Positions 1 through 6,010 of a stretch of DNA of 35,080 bases are shown piece after piece. Source of the stretch: a virus; IMG/VR virus record IMGVR_UViG_3300027839_000034, positions 1-35,080 of that record; one strand, 5' to 3'. The position numbers and the translations under genes are program-made. How positions within the stretch are numbered: position 1 is the first letter of the stretch; each line of letters starts with the position of its first letter. The notes beneath the pieces are model-generated. The model ran no database searches. It saw only the letters and a program-made list of their open reading frames with translations, and was not told the origin of the DNA.

Positions 1-102
1 CAAGTATTCAGGGGATTCGGCTTCCTCTTTCATGAATTCATGAATTTTCTCAGCTGCTTTTGCAGTAACTGTAACCATTTTTTGTGTTTGTTCAGTTGTC
101 AT
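1..102 (-). CDS. HesB/IscA-type Fe-S cluster carrier, N-terminal part (cut by window edge)
   Basis: Only the first 34 residues are inside the window. They read MTTEQTQKMVTVTAKAAEKI and continue with HEFMKEEAESPEYL. The order 'VTVTxKAAEKI' followed by a helix and 'PEYLRV' is the usual start of A-type Fe-S carriers (IscA/ErpA/SufA/HesB), which hold a nascent cluster on three cysteines and pass it to apo-proteins in the cytoplasm. Those cysteines would lie beyond the left edge, so they cannot be checked here. The ATG at 102 is supported by a TATA-like box centred near 127, which predicts a leaderless mRNA. It could be a host gene flanking a provirus or a viral auxiliary gene, since such carriers occur in both. 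The family call is fairly sure; the genomic setting is not. Confidence 0.7.
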   Translation of the reverse strand, partial: MTTEQTQKMVTVTAKAAEKIHEFMKEEAESPEYL

Positions 103-122
103 AATATAGATAAACATAAACA

Positions 123-131
123 TTATATAAA
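123..131 (-). promoter_or_regulatory. TATA-like box of the IscA-type gene
   Basis: On the minus strand the site reads TTTATATAA. Its centre is 25 bases before the ATG at 102, the spacing expected for an archaeal TBP site driving a leaderless transcript. Confidence 0.6.
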
Positions 132-137
132 TATATC

Positions 138-158
138 TAATAAAAATAAAAAGAAAGT
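138..158 (-). terminator. T-rich terminator after the exported coiled-coil gene
   Basis: Just downstream of the minus-strand stop at 163 the transcribed strand's RNA would carry CTTTCTTTTTATTTTTA. Archaeal RNA polymerase commonly stops on such U-rich tracts without a hairpin. It sits between this gene and the promoter of the next minus-strand gene. Confidence 0.5.
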
Positions 159-162
159 TAGG

Positions 163-945
163 TTAAAGTCCTAAGATATTAACCATGACTTTTAGTTGTT
201 CCATTGCAATACCATACCAATTCTCTGCCAATGTTTTCCATTGATCTCTATCATTTGTGATAGTAACTATGTCATTTGCTAGGTTGGTATTGTTTGCCTG
301 TAGTGCCAATACTTTGTTGTCCAGTTCTGTTGTGTCAACTGTTACAACTTGTTGTTGTACTTGCAACGAAGTTATGTTTGCGTTAAGCAACCCAATTTGC
401 GTTTTTTGCTCTGCTATCTTCTCAACTGATTTGTTAAAGTTTGCCGTAACATCTGCAAGTGCTATTTGTAAAGCAAGTGCGTCAACGTCCCCGTTGTATG
501 TTGCAACATTGTTGATACCAGAAACAGTTAGTTCCTCAGTAATTACGACCTCTAAAGGCTCCGCTACTACAGGTGCTACATATACTGGTTCAACGTACAC
601 TGGTGCGACATACACTGGTGGTTCTACATAAGGATCTACAGTATGAATAATACTATATTCCCCTGATGCCATATCTAAAATATGCCAACCATCTCTATTG
701 CTTGAATCTAAAATAGGAGATAAAACCAAATTAAATGGTTCTCCTGCTTTTACTTCAATAGTAGAAACATCACTTCTCAATGTACGATCAATGTCACTTG
801 TAATTATTACTGTACCTTCTTCTACCAATGTGATTTCAAAAGGAAAAGTATTCACTTCAACATTTGTAATGTCTTCTGCATAAGCAAATCCAATTAGAGT
901 TACAAAGATAACTAGCATAACTGCTATTGGTGCTATTGTTGTCAT
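163..945 (-). CDS. secreted or surface protein with proline-valine repeat and coiled coil
   Basis: I do not recognise a named family. From the ATG at 945 the protein has 260 residues. Residues 1-23 form a signal peptide (hydrophobic core IAVMLVIFVTLIGFAYA, likely cut after AYA). A beta-rich domain of about 80 residues follows, then a low-complexity stretch of PVYV(E/A)P repeats near residues 100-125, then a Gln/Asn-rich helical coiled coil (about 160-240). There is no C-terminal anchor. This layout suits an exported, extended surface or periplasm-like protein. The start at 945 is preferred over 954 because a TATA-like box is centred 25.5 bases upstream of 945 but only 16.5 from 954. The gene may belong to the host or be a viral surface factor. 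Confidence 0.75.
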   Translation of the reverse strand: MTTIAPIAVMLVIFVTLIGFAYAEDITNVEVNTFPFEITLVEEGTVIITSDIDRTLRSDVSTIEVKAGEPFNLVLSPILDSSNRDGWHILDMASGEYSIIHTVDPYVEPPVYVAPVYVEPVYVAPVVAEPLEVVITEELTVSGINNVATYNGDVDALALQIALADVTANFNKSVEKIAEQKTQIGLLNANITSLQVQQQVVTVDTTELDNKVLALQANNTNLANDIVTITNDRDQWKTLAENWYGIAMEQLKVMVNILGL

Positions 946-965
946 TCCTATCATTACATAGTATG

Positions 966-975
966 ATATATATAT
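966..975 (-). promoter_or_regulatory. TATA-like box deciding the start at 945
   Basis: An ATATATATAT run is centred at 970.5. The spacing fits a leaderless start at 945 and is too short for the in-frame ATG at 954. Confidence 0.5.
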
Positions 976-994
976 CTAATATAAACGTATCGGA

Positions 995-1213
995 TTAAAC
1001 ATGTATTGGAATGTCATATCTAATTGCTGAATTTTTCTTATTTTTTCTTGAAATCGTTTTTGGTCTACGTTTGCAGCAAGGACAGTTATCATTAACTAAA
1101 TATTTTTTCTCTATCCATTTATCACAACGTCTACATAATGCATGTGTTTTGTATGCGTTACCAAATGGTCTATTATCTGGTATTCTGTCACATAATCCTT
1201 TACAACCTTTCAT
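995..1213 (-). CDS. small zinc-ribbon protein, CKGxC...CPCC family (copy 1)
   Basis: A 72-residue basic protein with the pattern CKGLC near the N-terminus, CRRC in the middle and CPCC near residue 45, followed by a Lys/Arg-rich tail. The three cysteine clusters should bind zinc. The second copy at 1943-2140 has the same layout, so they are paralogues. From memory, many thaumarchaeal genomes carry several such proteins; their function is unknown to me, with nucleic-acid binding the obvious guess. The ATG at 1213 has a TATA-like TTTAATTAA (minus strand) centred 27 bases upstream. Confidence 0.75.
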   Translation of the reverse strand: MKGCKGLCDRIPDNRPFGNAYKTHALCRRCDKWIEKKYLVNDNCPCCKRRPKTISRKNKKNSAIRYDIPIHV

Positions 1214-1235
1214 AAAATATTATAATATAATAGCC

Positions 1236-1244
1236 TTAATTAAA
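1236..1244 (-). promoter_or_regulatory. TATA-like box of zinc-ribbon copy 1
   Basis: The minus strand reads TTTAATTAA, centred 27 bases before the ATG at 1213. It overlaps the start of the intergenic space after the membrane protein gene. Confidence 0.4.
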
Positions 1245-1249
1245 TGTTT

Positions 1250-1471
1250 CTAACGCATGTATTCCAACATTTCTTCATCATAGTCATTCATTTCATATTC
1301 TGAATCCATTTTATATTCTGATTTATTTTCATCTTTATATTTACATTGTCTTTCAACTTCTTCTGTTTTATTATTAAGTTTGAAAGATACAATCAATAAT
1401 ATTAATCCTACTGGTGTTAGGAAAAATGTAAAAGTTAAAAACAAACCTATAAAGAATAATGGTATATTCAT
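1250..1471 (-). CDS. small membrane protein with acidic cytoplasmic tail
   Basis: Read from the ATG at 1471 this is a 73-residue protein. Residues 1-32 form one long or two short membrane segments (MNIPLFFIGLFLTFTFFL then PVGLILLIVSF). A charged tail rich in Glu, Asp, Tyr and Met follows. The frame stays open upstream to an ATG at 1540, but the extra 23 residues are polar and unlike the rest. A TATA-like box (1492-1500) lies 25 bases before 1471, so the shorter start is better. No family is recognised. It could be a host-interaction or lysis-associated membrane protein, but nothing in the sequence shows this. Confidence 0.6.
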   Translation of the reverse strand: MNIPLFFIGLFLTFTFFLTPVGLILLIVSFKLNNKTEEVERQCKYKDENKSEYKMDSEYEMNDYDEEMLEYMR

Positions 1472-1491
1472 AATTGTGTTATGATTACACC

Positions 1492-1500
1492 CTATATTAA
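1492..1500 (-). promoter_or_regulatory. TATA-like box that moves the membrane gene's start to 1471
   Basis: The minus strand reads TTAATATAG, centred 25 bases before the ATG at 1471 and lying inside the longer reading that starts at 1540. Confidence 0.45.
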
Positions 1501-1510
1501 TCTTAGTATA

Positions 1511-1548
1511 GGTCGGGACAAATCTTACGTGTTTGTCCACTACCGACC
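1511..1548. other. strong bulged hairpin in an intergenic gap
   Basis: GGTCGG (1511-1516) pairs with CCGACC (1543-1548). Immediately inside, GACAAA (1517-1522) pairs with TTTGTC (1532-1537). This gives 12 perfect pairs with a 9-base loop and a 5-base bulge on one side. The hairpin lies just upstream of the membrane gene's promoter on its minus strand. It may be a terminator-like or RNA element, or a protein or replication site. Confidence 0.6.
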
Positions 1549-1617
1549 TGATAGAACGCTAGTTACCTAGTAATATATATACATCATACTACTATATAAA
1601 CTATACACTAACAATAA

Positions 1618-1708
1618 CCGTTCCCTTATCGAGTTATTATTAGGTGGTTTAAGAGGGATACCGTGACTTCGTGATGATTAACGCTTGAACGGGTAATCCC
1701 TGACAACC
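1618..1708. other. nested inverted repeats, possible structured RNA or replication site
   Basis: Several pairings compete or nest here. AGGGAT (1654-1659) matches ATCCCT (1696-1701), flanked outside by GGTT (1646-1649) with AACC (1705-1708) and inside by ACCGT with ACGGGT. Also CCGTTC (1618-1623) matches GAACGG (1687-1692). On the plus strand a TATATAAA run at 1593-1600 precedes it by about 25 bases, so an RNA starting near 1618-1622 is conceivable. I tried to fold it as a tRNA and could not. With 1511-1548 this fills most of the gene-free stretch 1472-1740. Confidence 0.4.
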
Positions 1709-1740
1709 AATTATATTAATACACTACCTTATTTATAGGT

Positions 1741-1920
1741 TTAACTCTCTTCTTCAGATTCATTTTCCCTTGCTTCTTTAACAGCATCTTCGCATAAAAA
1801 TGTAAGTTTCCAAAATGTTTTCTTATCATCAACAGATATTTTTGATTTAGGTAGTTTAGCAAATGCTAACTCAAACCATACTAATAGTGTTTTATAGTCA
1901 GTTAAACTAAAATCAACCAT
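1741..1920 (-). CDS. 59-residue acidic-tailed hypothetical protein
   Basis: A complete minus-strand frame starts MVDFSLTDYKTLLVWFELAF and ends in an acidic ENESEEES tail. The composition is that of a real helical protein with Trp and Phe at regular spacing, and the codons match the neighbours. A TTTAAA box (1942-1947) is centred about 25 bases before the ATG at 1920, so it should be leaderless. It lies between the zinc-ribbon gene at 1943 and the structured gap. No family is recognised. Short acidic helical proteins of this kind are common among viral regulators and inhibitors, but no function can be assigned. Confidence 0.65.
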   Translation of the reverse strand: MVDFSLTDYKTLLVWFELAFAKLPKSKISVDDKKTFWKLTFLCEDAVKEARENESEEES

Positions 1921-1942
1921 ATGATTTCTTTAAATAGGTAGT

Positions 1943-2140
1943 TTAAATTCTTTTGTATGTACACATTGGTATAGGTCTAGAACGAATTTTTACACGTAAT
2001 ACAGTTCCACAGCAAGGACAATGTACTCCTTCCCATTTTACAAATAATGCACATAAGGTACATCTCTTACCACCATGTAAATATGTTCTATTACCTTTAG
2101 GTGCTCTATATCTCTGACATACTCCTTTACAATGATGCAT
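1943..2140 (-). CDS. small zinc-ribbon protein, CKGxC...CPCCG family (copy 2)
   Basis: A 65-residue basic protein with CKGVCQRY at the start, CTLC in the middle and a CPCCG knuckle followed by the LRVKIRSRP tail. It is the closer of the two copies to the typical thaumarchaeal form as I remember it (CKGxCxRY..., KRCxxC, CPCCG, LRxxPR). The gene diverges from the small gene at 2177. The ATG at 2140 has a TATA-like CTTATATTA on the minus strand centred 25 bases upstream. It supports a thaumarchaeal host; its role is unknown. Confidence 0.8.
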   Translation of the reverse strand: MHHCKGVCQRYRAPKGNRTYLHGGKRCTLCALFVKWEGVHCPCCGTVLRVKIRSRPIPMCTYKRI

Positions 2141-2143
2141 AAT

Positions 2144-2169
2144 AAACTATATATCTGTCGTAATATAAG
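2144..2169. promoter_or_regulatory. overlapping divergent promoters for 2140 (-) and 2177 (+)
   Basis: A plus-strand AAACTATATAT box at 2144-2154 is centred about 27 bases before the ATG at 2177. A minus-strand CTTATATTA box at 2161-2169 is centred 25 bases before the ATG at 2140. The two core promoters interleave within 36 bases, so the two genes may compete or be co-regulated. Confidence 0.5.
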
Positions 2170-2176
2170 TGTTATA

Positions 2177-2296
2177 ATGGAAGAAAAGTCCTTAAAAGAG
2201 CCTAAAGAGATTAAAATTCAAGAAAAACCTGTTAAAAAATGCTTGTGTACCCCTGAAATTGGTAAACACCCAAAATGTCCTGAACATAGTCTATAA
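2177..2296 (+). CDS. 39-residue Lys/Glu-rich protein with C-terminal CxC...CxxH cluster
   Basis: This small frame reads MEEKSLKEPKEIKIQEKP and then CLCTPEIGKHPKCPEHSL. The second half is a compact Cys/His cluster (CxC, then CPEH) that could bind one zinc ion. The ATG sits about 27 bases after an AAACTATATAT box, giving a leaderless mRNA. The gene heads the plus-strand late block, 65 bases before the portal start. It belongs to no family I know. The call as a gene rests on the promoter and the Cys/His pattern. Confidence 0.55.
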   Translation: MEEKSLKEPKEIKIQEKPVKKCLCTPEIGKHPKCPEHSL

Positions 2297-2332
2297 CATA
2301 TTCTGACATAATTTTAACATTATTAGACAAAG

Positions 2333-2340
2333 TTTATTAA
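2333..2340 (+). promoter_or_regulatory. TATA-like box of the portal gene
   Basis: TTTATTAA is centred 25.5 bases before the portal ATG at 2362 and is the main promoter of the head module. Confidence 0.6.
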
Positions 2341-2361
2341 CTAACATATTGTTAAATCAGT

Positions 2362-4227
2362 ATGGGTATTAGAGATTCTCTTAGTGGATTAAGAAAAGCA
2401 TTAAGCCCAGTTAACAAAGGTTACACTGATGCTACGACTAGACCTAGTATAGCACAACCTTACATGAGTACCGATACAGGTGCTAAATTACCAATTTTCC
2501 CATTCCCACTCATTATGATCTATGAGTTGGCAGATAACATTGACGCTATTAGAATACCTATTGAAACTCTTAATCGTGAGATGTTTAAGAATGGTTTTGA
2601 GATAGTAGAAAGATTCAAATACAAATGCTTAAACTGTTCAAAAACTTTCCAATATGCACCAAATATTCACGAAGAAAGTGAAGATAAAATAGATATGGAT
2701 AAAGTACAATGTGATTCATGTATGAGTTATGATATGAAAAGACCTGTACCAACACATAGAAAGATTCTTGAGGATATTATGAGTAAACCTGTAAATGGAA
2801 ACATGCAAAACATGGAAGATCTTGCAAGACAATTAGAAAGAGATTTAGAGATTGCAGATAACGCTTACATGTTATTATTAAAGAATTATTTTATTGATGA
2901 TGTAACAGGAGAAATAGATCAACAGAAAACCGAAATTAAAGAACTTTTAAGAATTGATCCACCACAAGTTGCAATGATTGCTGATTCTGATGGTAGAATA
3001 GGTTATGATGATAAGAGACAAAAGATTTGGGTATGTCCTAGATTTGAACACAGAGATAAGAGACAATACACTGACAGATGTGATGTATGTAACGCTAAAT
3101 GTTTAAAAGCAATAATTGAAGTAAACTCTGTATACTCTATTGGTATACCACACCCAAAAAGAGTAATTTACGGTGAAGGTGAAGTTATTTGGAAAGCAGG
3201 TAAATACAAACCAAGTTTAATTTATGGTCTATCTCCTATATTCGCTATATGGAGTAAGGCAATGTCATTGTCACACATGGACGAATATATTAGAAAATAC
3301 TTTGATAAAATGCGTCCACCACGAGGATTACTTGTTGTTGCATCAAGAAACTATGAAACATTCAGAAAATCATGGGACGCTTTAGAACAAAAAGCAACAG
3401 AAGATCCATACATGATACACCCACTTATGGTTGAATCTGACAAAGGTGGAAAGAATATGGCTAACTGGATAGACTTTACTGGTTCATTACAAGAGTTACA
3501 ATTCATTGAAATAAGAAAAGAACTAAGACAAATCATTGGTGCAGTATATGGTGTACTTCCATTGTACTACGGAGAGATGGTAGGTGGTTGGTCACAAGAA
3601 GGATTACAAGTTACAATTACAAACAGAGCAGTTAAATGGGGACAAGATATTCTATTCAAATCTTTCTTTAAGAAATTTGCAGAAGTTATGGGAGTTGATG
3701 ATTGGGATCTTAAACTTGTAGCAGGAGAAGAAAATGATAAACTATCAGAACTACAAAGAGAAGGTGTAGAGATTGATAATATGGCAAAACTACAACAGAT
3801 GGGATTCAAGATAGAAAGAACCCATACTGGTGAATACAATATATCTAAAGAGGTTCAAGAACTTGAAAACGAAGAACTCAAAAACGGTAGAGGTAGATCA
3901 ACTGCTGCACCTGAAGAGGGAAGACAAAACGCACAAGGTGAACATGTTGAAAGTAGACCTTCTGACATGGGAGGAGTTGCACAAGGACACCCTTCATCTG
4001 GTAGTGGAACATCAATGTCACAAAAGAATTTCCCTGATGGTATAACACCTACTAACTTTGACGTAGTGAAGAAAACATTACAAACTGCAGTAGACTTTGG
4101 TTGGAAGAAAACTAAAACCGTAGAAGAGTTAAGAAAATATGCAGGTATGACAGTAAGAAATGCAAGAGATATAGTTAATAATGAGATAGGTATGACACAA
4201 AGGTGGGACGATGAACAAAATGACTAA
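2362..4227 (+). CDS. portal protein with two zinc-knuckle inserts
   Basis: A 621-residue protein read as the dodecameric portal at the DNA-packaging vertex. The evidence is its size, its place ahead of the protease and capsid genes, and portal-like stretches. Residues 45-85 resemble the first conserved portal block (alternating helices ending in IRIPIETLNREMFKNGFEI). Residues 385-440 hold GVLPLYYGEM and GLQVTITNRAVK, like the region before the portal stem. Two Cys clusters are inserted: C89, C92, C117, C120, and C225, C240, C243, C247. The last 120 residues are hydrophilic, then helical (VEELRKYAGMTVRNARDIVN). The next gene starts 17 bases before this stop. No terminase precedes it, unlike the common order. 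The main alternative would be an unknown large structural protein. Confidence 0.75.
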   Translation: MGIRDSLSGLRKALSPVNKGYTDATTRPSIAQPYMSTDTGAKLPIFPFPLIMIYELADNIDAIRIPIETLNREMFKNGFEIVERFKYKCLNCSKTFQYAPNIHEESEDKIDMDKVQCDSCMSYDMKRPVPTHRKILEDIMSKPVNGNMQNMEDLARQLERDLEIADNAYMLLLKNYFIDDVTGEIDQQKTEIKELLRIDPPQVAMIADSDGRIGYDDKRQKIWVCPRFEHRDKRQYTDRCDVCNAKCLKAIIEVNSVYSIGIPHPKRVIYGEGEVIWKAGKYKPSLIYGLSPIFAIWSKAMSLSHMDEYIRKYFDKMRPPRGLLVVASRNYETFRKSWDALEQKATEDPYMIHPLMVESDKGGKNMANWIDFTGSLQELQFIEIRKELRQIIGAVYGVLPLYYGEMVGGWSQEGLQVTITNRAVKWGQDILFKSFFKKFAEVMGVDDWDLKLVAGEENDKLSELQREGVEIDNMAKLQQMGFKIERTHTGEYNISKEVQELENEELKNGRGRSTAAPEEGRQNAQGEHVESRPSDMGGVAQGHPSSGSGTSMSQKNFPDGITPTNFDVVKKTLQTAVDFGWKKTKTVEELRKYAGMTVRNARDIVNNEIGMTQRWDDEQND

Positions 4228-4438
4228 AAAATTCCATAAATGTGACGACAGTTGTAAACATGCAGGACTATGGAAAGAAGAACCAAAGATTGTAAAAAAA
4301 GTTGTTAAACCTAAAAAATTAGATGAATGGGACAAATATATGGGTTACATTAATGACTTGTTAATAATTAAAAAAGATAACAGATCACTTGAAATATTAA
4401 TGAGATGTCTAAGAGATATGCAAAATAGAGATAAATAA
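4211..4438 (+). CDS. small basic hypothetical protein overlapping the portal gene
   Basis: A 75-residue Lys-rich protein (MNKMTKKFHKCDDSCKHAGL at the start) with one possible HxC...CxH metal site near residues 9-16, followed by a helical C-terminal half. It overlaps the portal stop by 17 bases and its own stop shares one base with the next start (TAATG), so it is translated from the portal mRNA. An internal ATG at 4220 is a possible alternative start. No homologous family is recognised; its position suggests a portal- or packaging-related small protein, which is only inference. Confidence 0.6.
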   Translation: MNKMTKKFHKCDDSCKHAGLWKEEPKIVKKVVKPKKLDEWDKYMGYINDLLIIKKDNRSLEILMRCLRDMQNRDK

Positions 4439-4884
4439 TGGCAGAGAAAGTTAAAATAGACTCTGGACAAACAAAAATTGGTAGTAAAATTATAGATATA
4501 CATCAATCAAATGAATACACAAAGGTAAATAGTTACAAAGAAGGTATGTGTTTTGGTTGTTTTGATCATGGTGTTCCAGTAGGAGCAGGTGTATCAGATA
4601 TATGTGGTGACTGTGCAGGTAAAAAAGGTAGGGAAACTATTCTAGTTCCAATTAAAGAGATTGTTTATGGCATGTGTCATTTCTGTGGAGAATATAAACA
4701 TGGTATGGAACAAATAAATGCAAGACTTTGTCAAAAATGTCACAGAAAGGTTTCAAACGTAATGAAAGCATATAATAACAAAGGTGGAATGTTTGAAGTT
4801 GATCCATTTTGGAAGAATATGAGAAGAAAACACGGTAAAGATTGGCAAATAATCATGTCTAAAAACTTAGGTAACAGACGTTAG
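4438..4884 (+). CDS. double zinc-ribbon protein
   Basis: A 148-residue protein with two four-cysteine sites: C38, C41, C56, C59 and C80, C83, C98, C101. Each is a CxxC pair 15-18 residues from a second CxxC, the normal zinc-ribbon spacing. The C-terminal third is basic and aromatic (PFWKNMRRKHGKDWQ), suggesting nucleic-acid contact. It starts by a one-base overlap with the previous stop and ends convergently, overlapping the minus-strand gene at 4881 by four bases. The role is unknown; regulation or packaging is possible. Confidence 0.65.
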   Translation: MAEKVKIDSGQTKIGSKIIDIHQSNEYTKVNSYKEGMCFGCFDHGVPVGAGVSDICGDCAGKKGRETILVPIKEIVYGMCHFCGEYKHGMEQINARLCQKCHRKVSNVMKAYNNKGGMFEVDPFWKNMRRKHGKDWQIIMSKNLGNRR

Positions 4885-5318
4885 TTTTTTAATACAAAAT
4901 TTATTCTATTATTCTCAAAATCATAGTATCTGTTGTCATAATTAACCATTCTAGTTTCCATATTGTTACCATCGTTAATATATTTGTCAACCCTCCATCT
5001 AAGTTCTGGTTTTCTTAAAAATCTTGGGAATATGTCAATTTTCATTTTTTTAGGGTTAAATTTTATCTTATCATGTAATATAAGCTTGGTTTCATCAGTT
5101 TTATACTCTTCTACAGTGGCATTTCTAAAATGAACCATTGATTTTTGTAAATATGGTTTTTCTATAAGGTCATTTGTGTCAGTTACCACCCATAATTTAG
5201 TTTTTTGATGTATATACATATCTATTATCTTAATAGTTTTGAACTTTTCATTGAAATTATCCTTGTTAAATGACTCAAATTCATCATAATTATTGTATAA
5301 ATATATTGAAGAAGCCAT
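4881..5318 (-). CDS. 145-residue hypothetical protein on the opposite strand
   Basis: I do not recognise this protein. It starts MASSIYLYNNYDEFESFNKD and is rich in Tyr, Asn, Asp and Lys, with short beta-like stretches and no signal peptide, membrane segment or cysteines. It is the only minus-strand gene inside the head module. Its ATG at 5318 has a TTTATAAAT box centred 26 bases upstream, back to back with the promoter of the plus-strand gene at 5389. It ends four bases into the zinc-ribbon gene. A separately controlled accessory gene (moron) is the simplest reading. Confidence 0.65.
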   Translation of the reverse strand: MASSIYLYNNYDEFESFNKDNFNEKFKTIKIIDMYIHQKTKLWVVTDTNDLIEKPYLQKSMVHFRNATVEEYKTDETKLILHDKIKFNPKKMKIDIFPRFLRKPELRWRVDKYINDGNNMETRMVNYDNRYYDFENNRINFVLKN

Positions 5319-5339
5319 AATATTAATATATATGACCTA

Positions 5340-5366
5340 TTTATAAATCAACCGATATAAATAAAA
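5340..5366. promoter_or_regulatory. back-to-back promoters for 5318 (-) and 5389 (+)
   Basis: TTTATAAAT at 5340-5348 serves the minus-strand gene (26 bases to its ATG). GATATAAATAAAA at 5354-5366 serves the plus-strand gene (about 29 bases). They lie almost side by side in a 70-base gap. Confidence 0.5.
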
Positions 5367-5388
5367 AGAATACCCGTTATTAATTATT

Positions 5389-5640
5389 ATGCTTGAATTA
5401 TTAGACTCAATATATGAAGAAGTAGTCATGGCTATTGCTCTTGGTACAGGGGCAGCAGTAGTTACATACTTTAAAAAAGTACAAAAAACACAGAAAAGTC
5501 TATGTGAAACAGTAGAAAGGTTACAAAAAACCATTATTATTTTGGCTAAAGCAGTTGATAGACAATCAAATAGATTACACCCAGAAGAATCAATACCATC
5601 AGATCTTGATGATTTAGTTAAAGAATTACTCGACAAATGA
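5389..5640 (+). CDS. small membrane-helix plus coiled-coil protein
   Basis: An 83-residue protein with an acidic N-terminus, one membrane segment at about residues 12-28 (VVMAIALGTGAAVVTYF) and then a Lys-rich amphipathic helix (KKVQKTQKSLCETVERLQKT) ending in an acidic tail. It forms a pair with the membrane gene that starts 20 bases downstream. This combination is seen in holin/spanin-like and in virion membrane-associated proteins of tailed viruses. No specific family is recognised and lysis remains a guess. Confidence 0.6.
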   Translation: MLELLDSIYEEVVMAIALGTGAAVVTYFKKVQKTQKSLCETVERLQKTIIILAKAVDRQSNRLHPEESIPSDLDDLVKELLDK

Positions 5641-5660
5641 GTAGCAATAGTTAAATATAG

Positions 5661-5945
5661 ATGGATTATCTTTCTCTTATGGTAGACCCATTACTCATAG
5701 TAGTAATAGCAACGGTATCTGGGGCAATATTAAACACCATAAGAGGATTTCTAGGTTCTGACAATTCCTATGATATTAAGAAATTCTTTGGTGCAGTAAT
5801 CGTGTCAGGATTCGCAGGTATTGCTATAGCACAAACAATAGGATTATCAGGCATAGACACATTAGGTCTAGCATTGATAGGACTAACAGCAGGTTTCTCT
5901 GTAGATTATGCTGTTTCAAAAGCCAAAAAACTAACAGAGGATTAG
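5661..5945 (+). CDS. small protein with three predicted membrane helices, holin-like by shape
   Basis: A 94-residue hydrophobic protein. Segments at about residues 9-26, 43-61 and 66-86 look membrane-spanning (PLLIVVIATVSGAIL; FGAVIVSGFAGIAIAQTIGL; LGLALIGLTAGFSVDYA). The C-terminus is short and charged (KAKKLTED), as in many holins. It follows the 83-residue membrane protein by 20 bases in one unit that ends at a T-rich terminator. Small size, helix count and pairing suit a holin, which would permeabilise the membrane at lysis. No lysin gene is adjacent, so another membrane role is possible. Confidence 0.6.
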   Translation: MDYLSLMVDPLLIVVIATVSGAILNTIRGFLGSDNSYDIKKFFGAVIVSGFAGIAIAQTIGLSGIDTLGLALIGLTAGFSVDYAVSKAKKLTED

Positions 5946-5952
5946 AAAAACC

Positions 5953-5972
5953 TCTATTTTTTACTTTTTTTA
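5953..5972 (+). terminator. T-rich terminator after the membrane gene pair
   Basis: CTCTATTTTTTACTTTTTTT follows the stop at 5945, just before the TATA box of the next gene (5981). This is a typical archaeal poly-U stop. Confidence 0.55.
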
Positions 5973-5980
5973 TCATAATA

Positions 5981-5988
5981 TTTATTAA
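5981..5988 (+). promoter_or_regulatory. TATA-like box of the protease-scaffold gene
   Basis: TTTATTAA is centred 26.5 bases before the ATG at 6011; the box follows directly on the preceding terminator. Confidence 0.55.
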
Positions 5989-6010
5989 CCTTGTCTAGTT
6001 TACTTTATAT

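Noticed and set aside
257-631. Plus-strand 124-residue frame opposite the exported protein
   Set aside because: Its Thr/Ser/Cys-rich sequence mirrors the PVYVEP repeat and coiled coil of the minus-strand gene, which has a signal peptide and promoter.
1472-1540. Longer start of the small membrane protein at 1540
   Set aside because: The promoter lies inside this extension, and the added residues are polar and overlap the hairpin at 1511-1548.
1646-1708. Possible tRNA or tRNA-like fold in the left gap
   Set aside because: The stems present do not give the acceptor, D, anticodon and T arms with proper spacing, and no T-loop consensus is visible.
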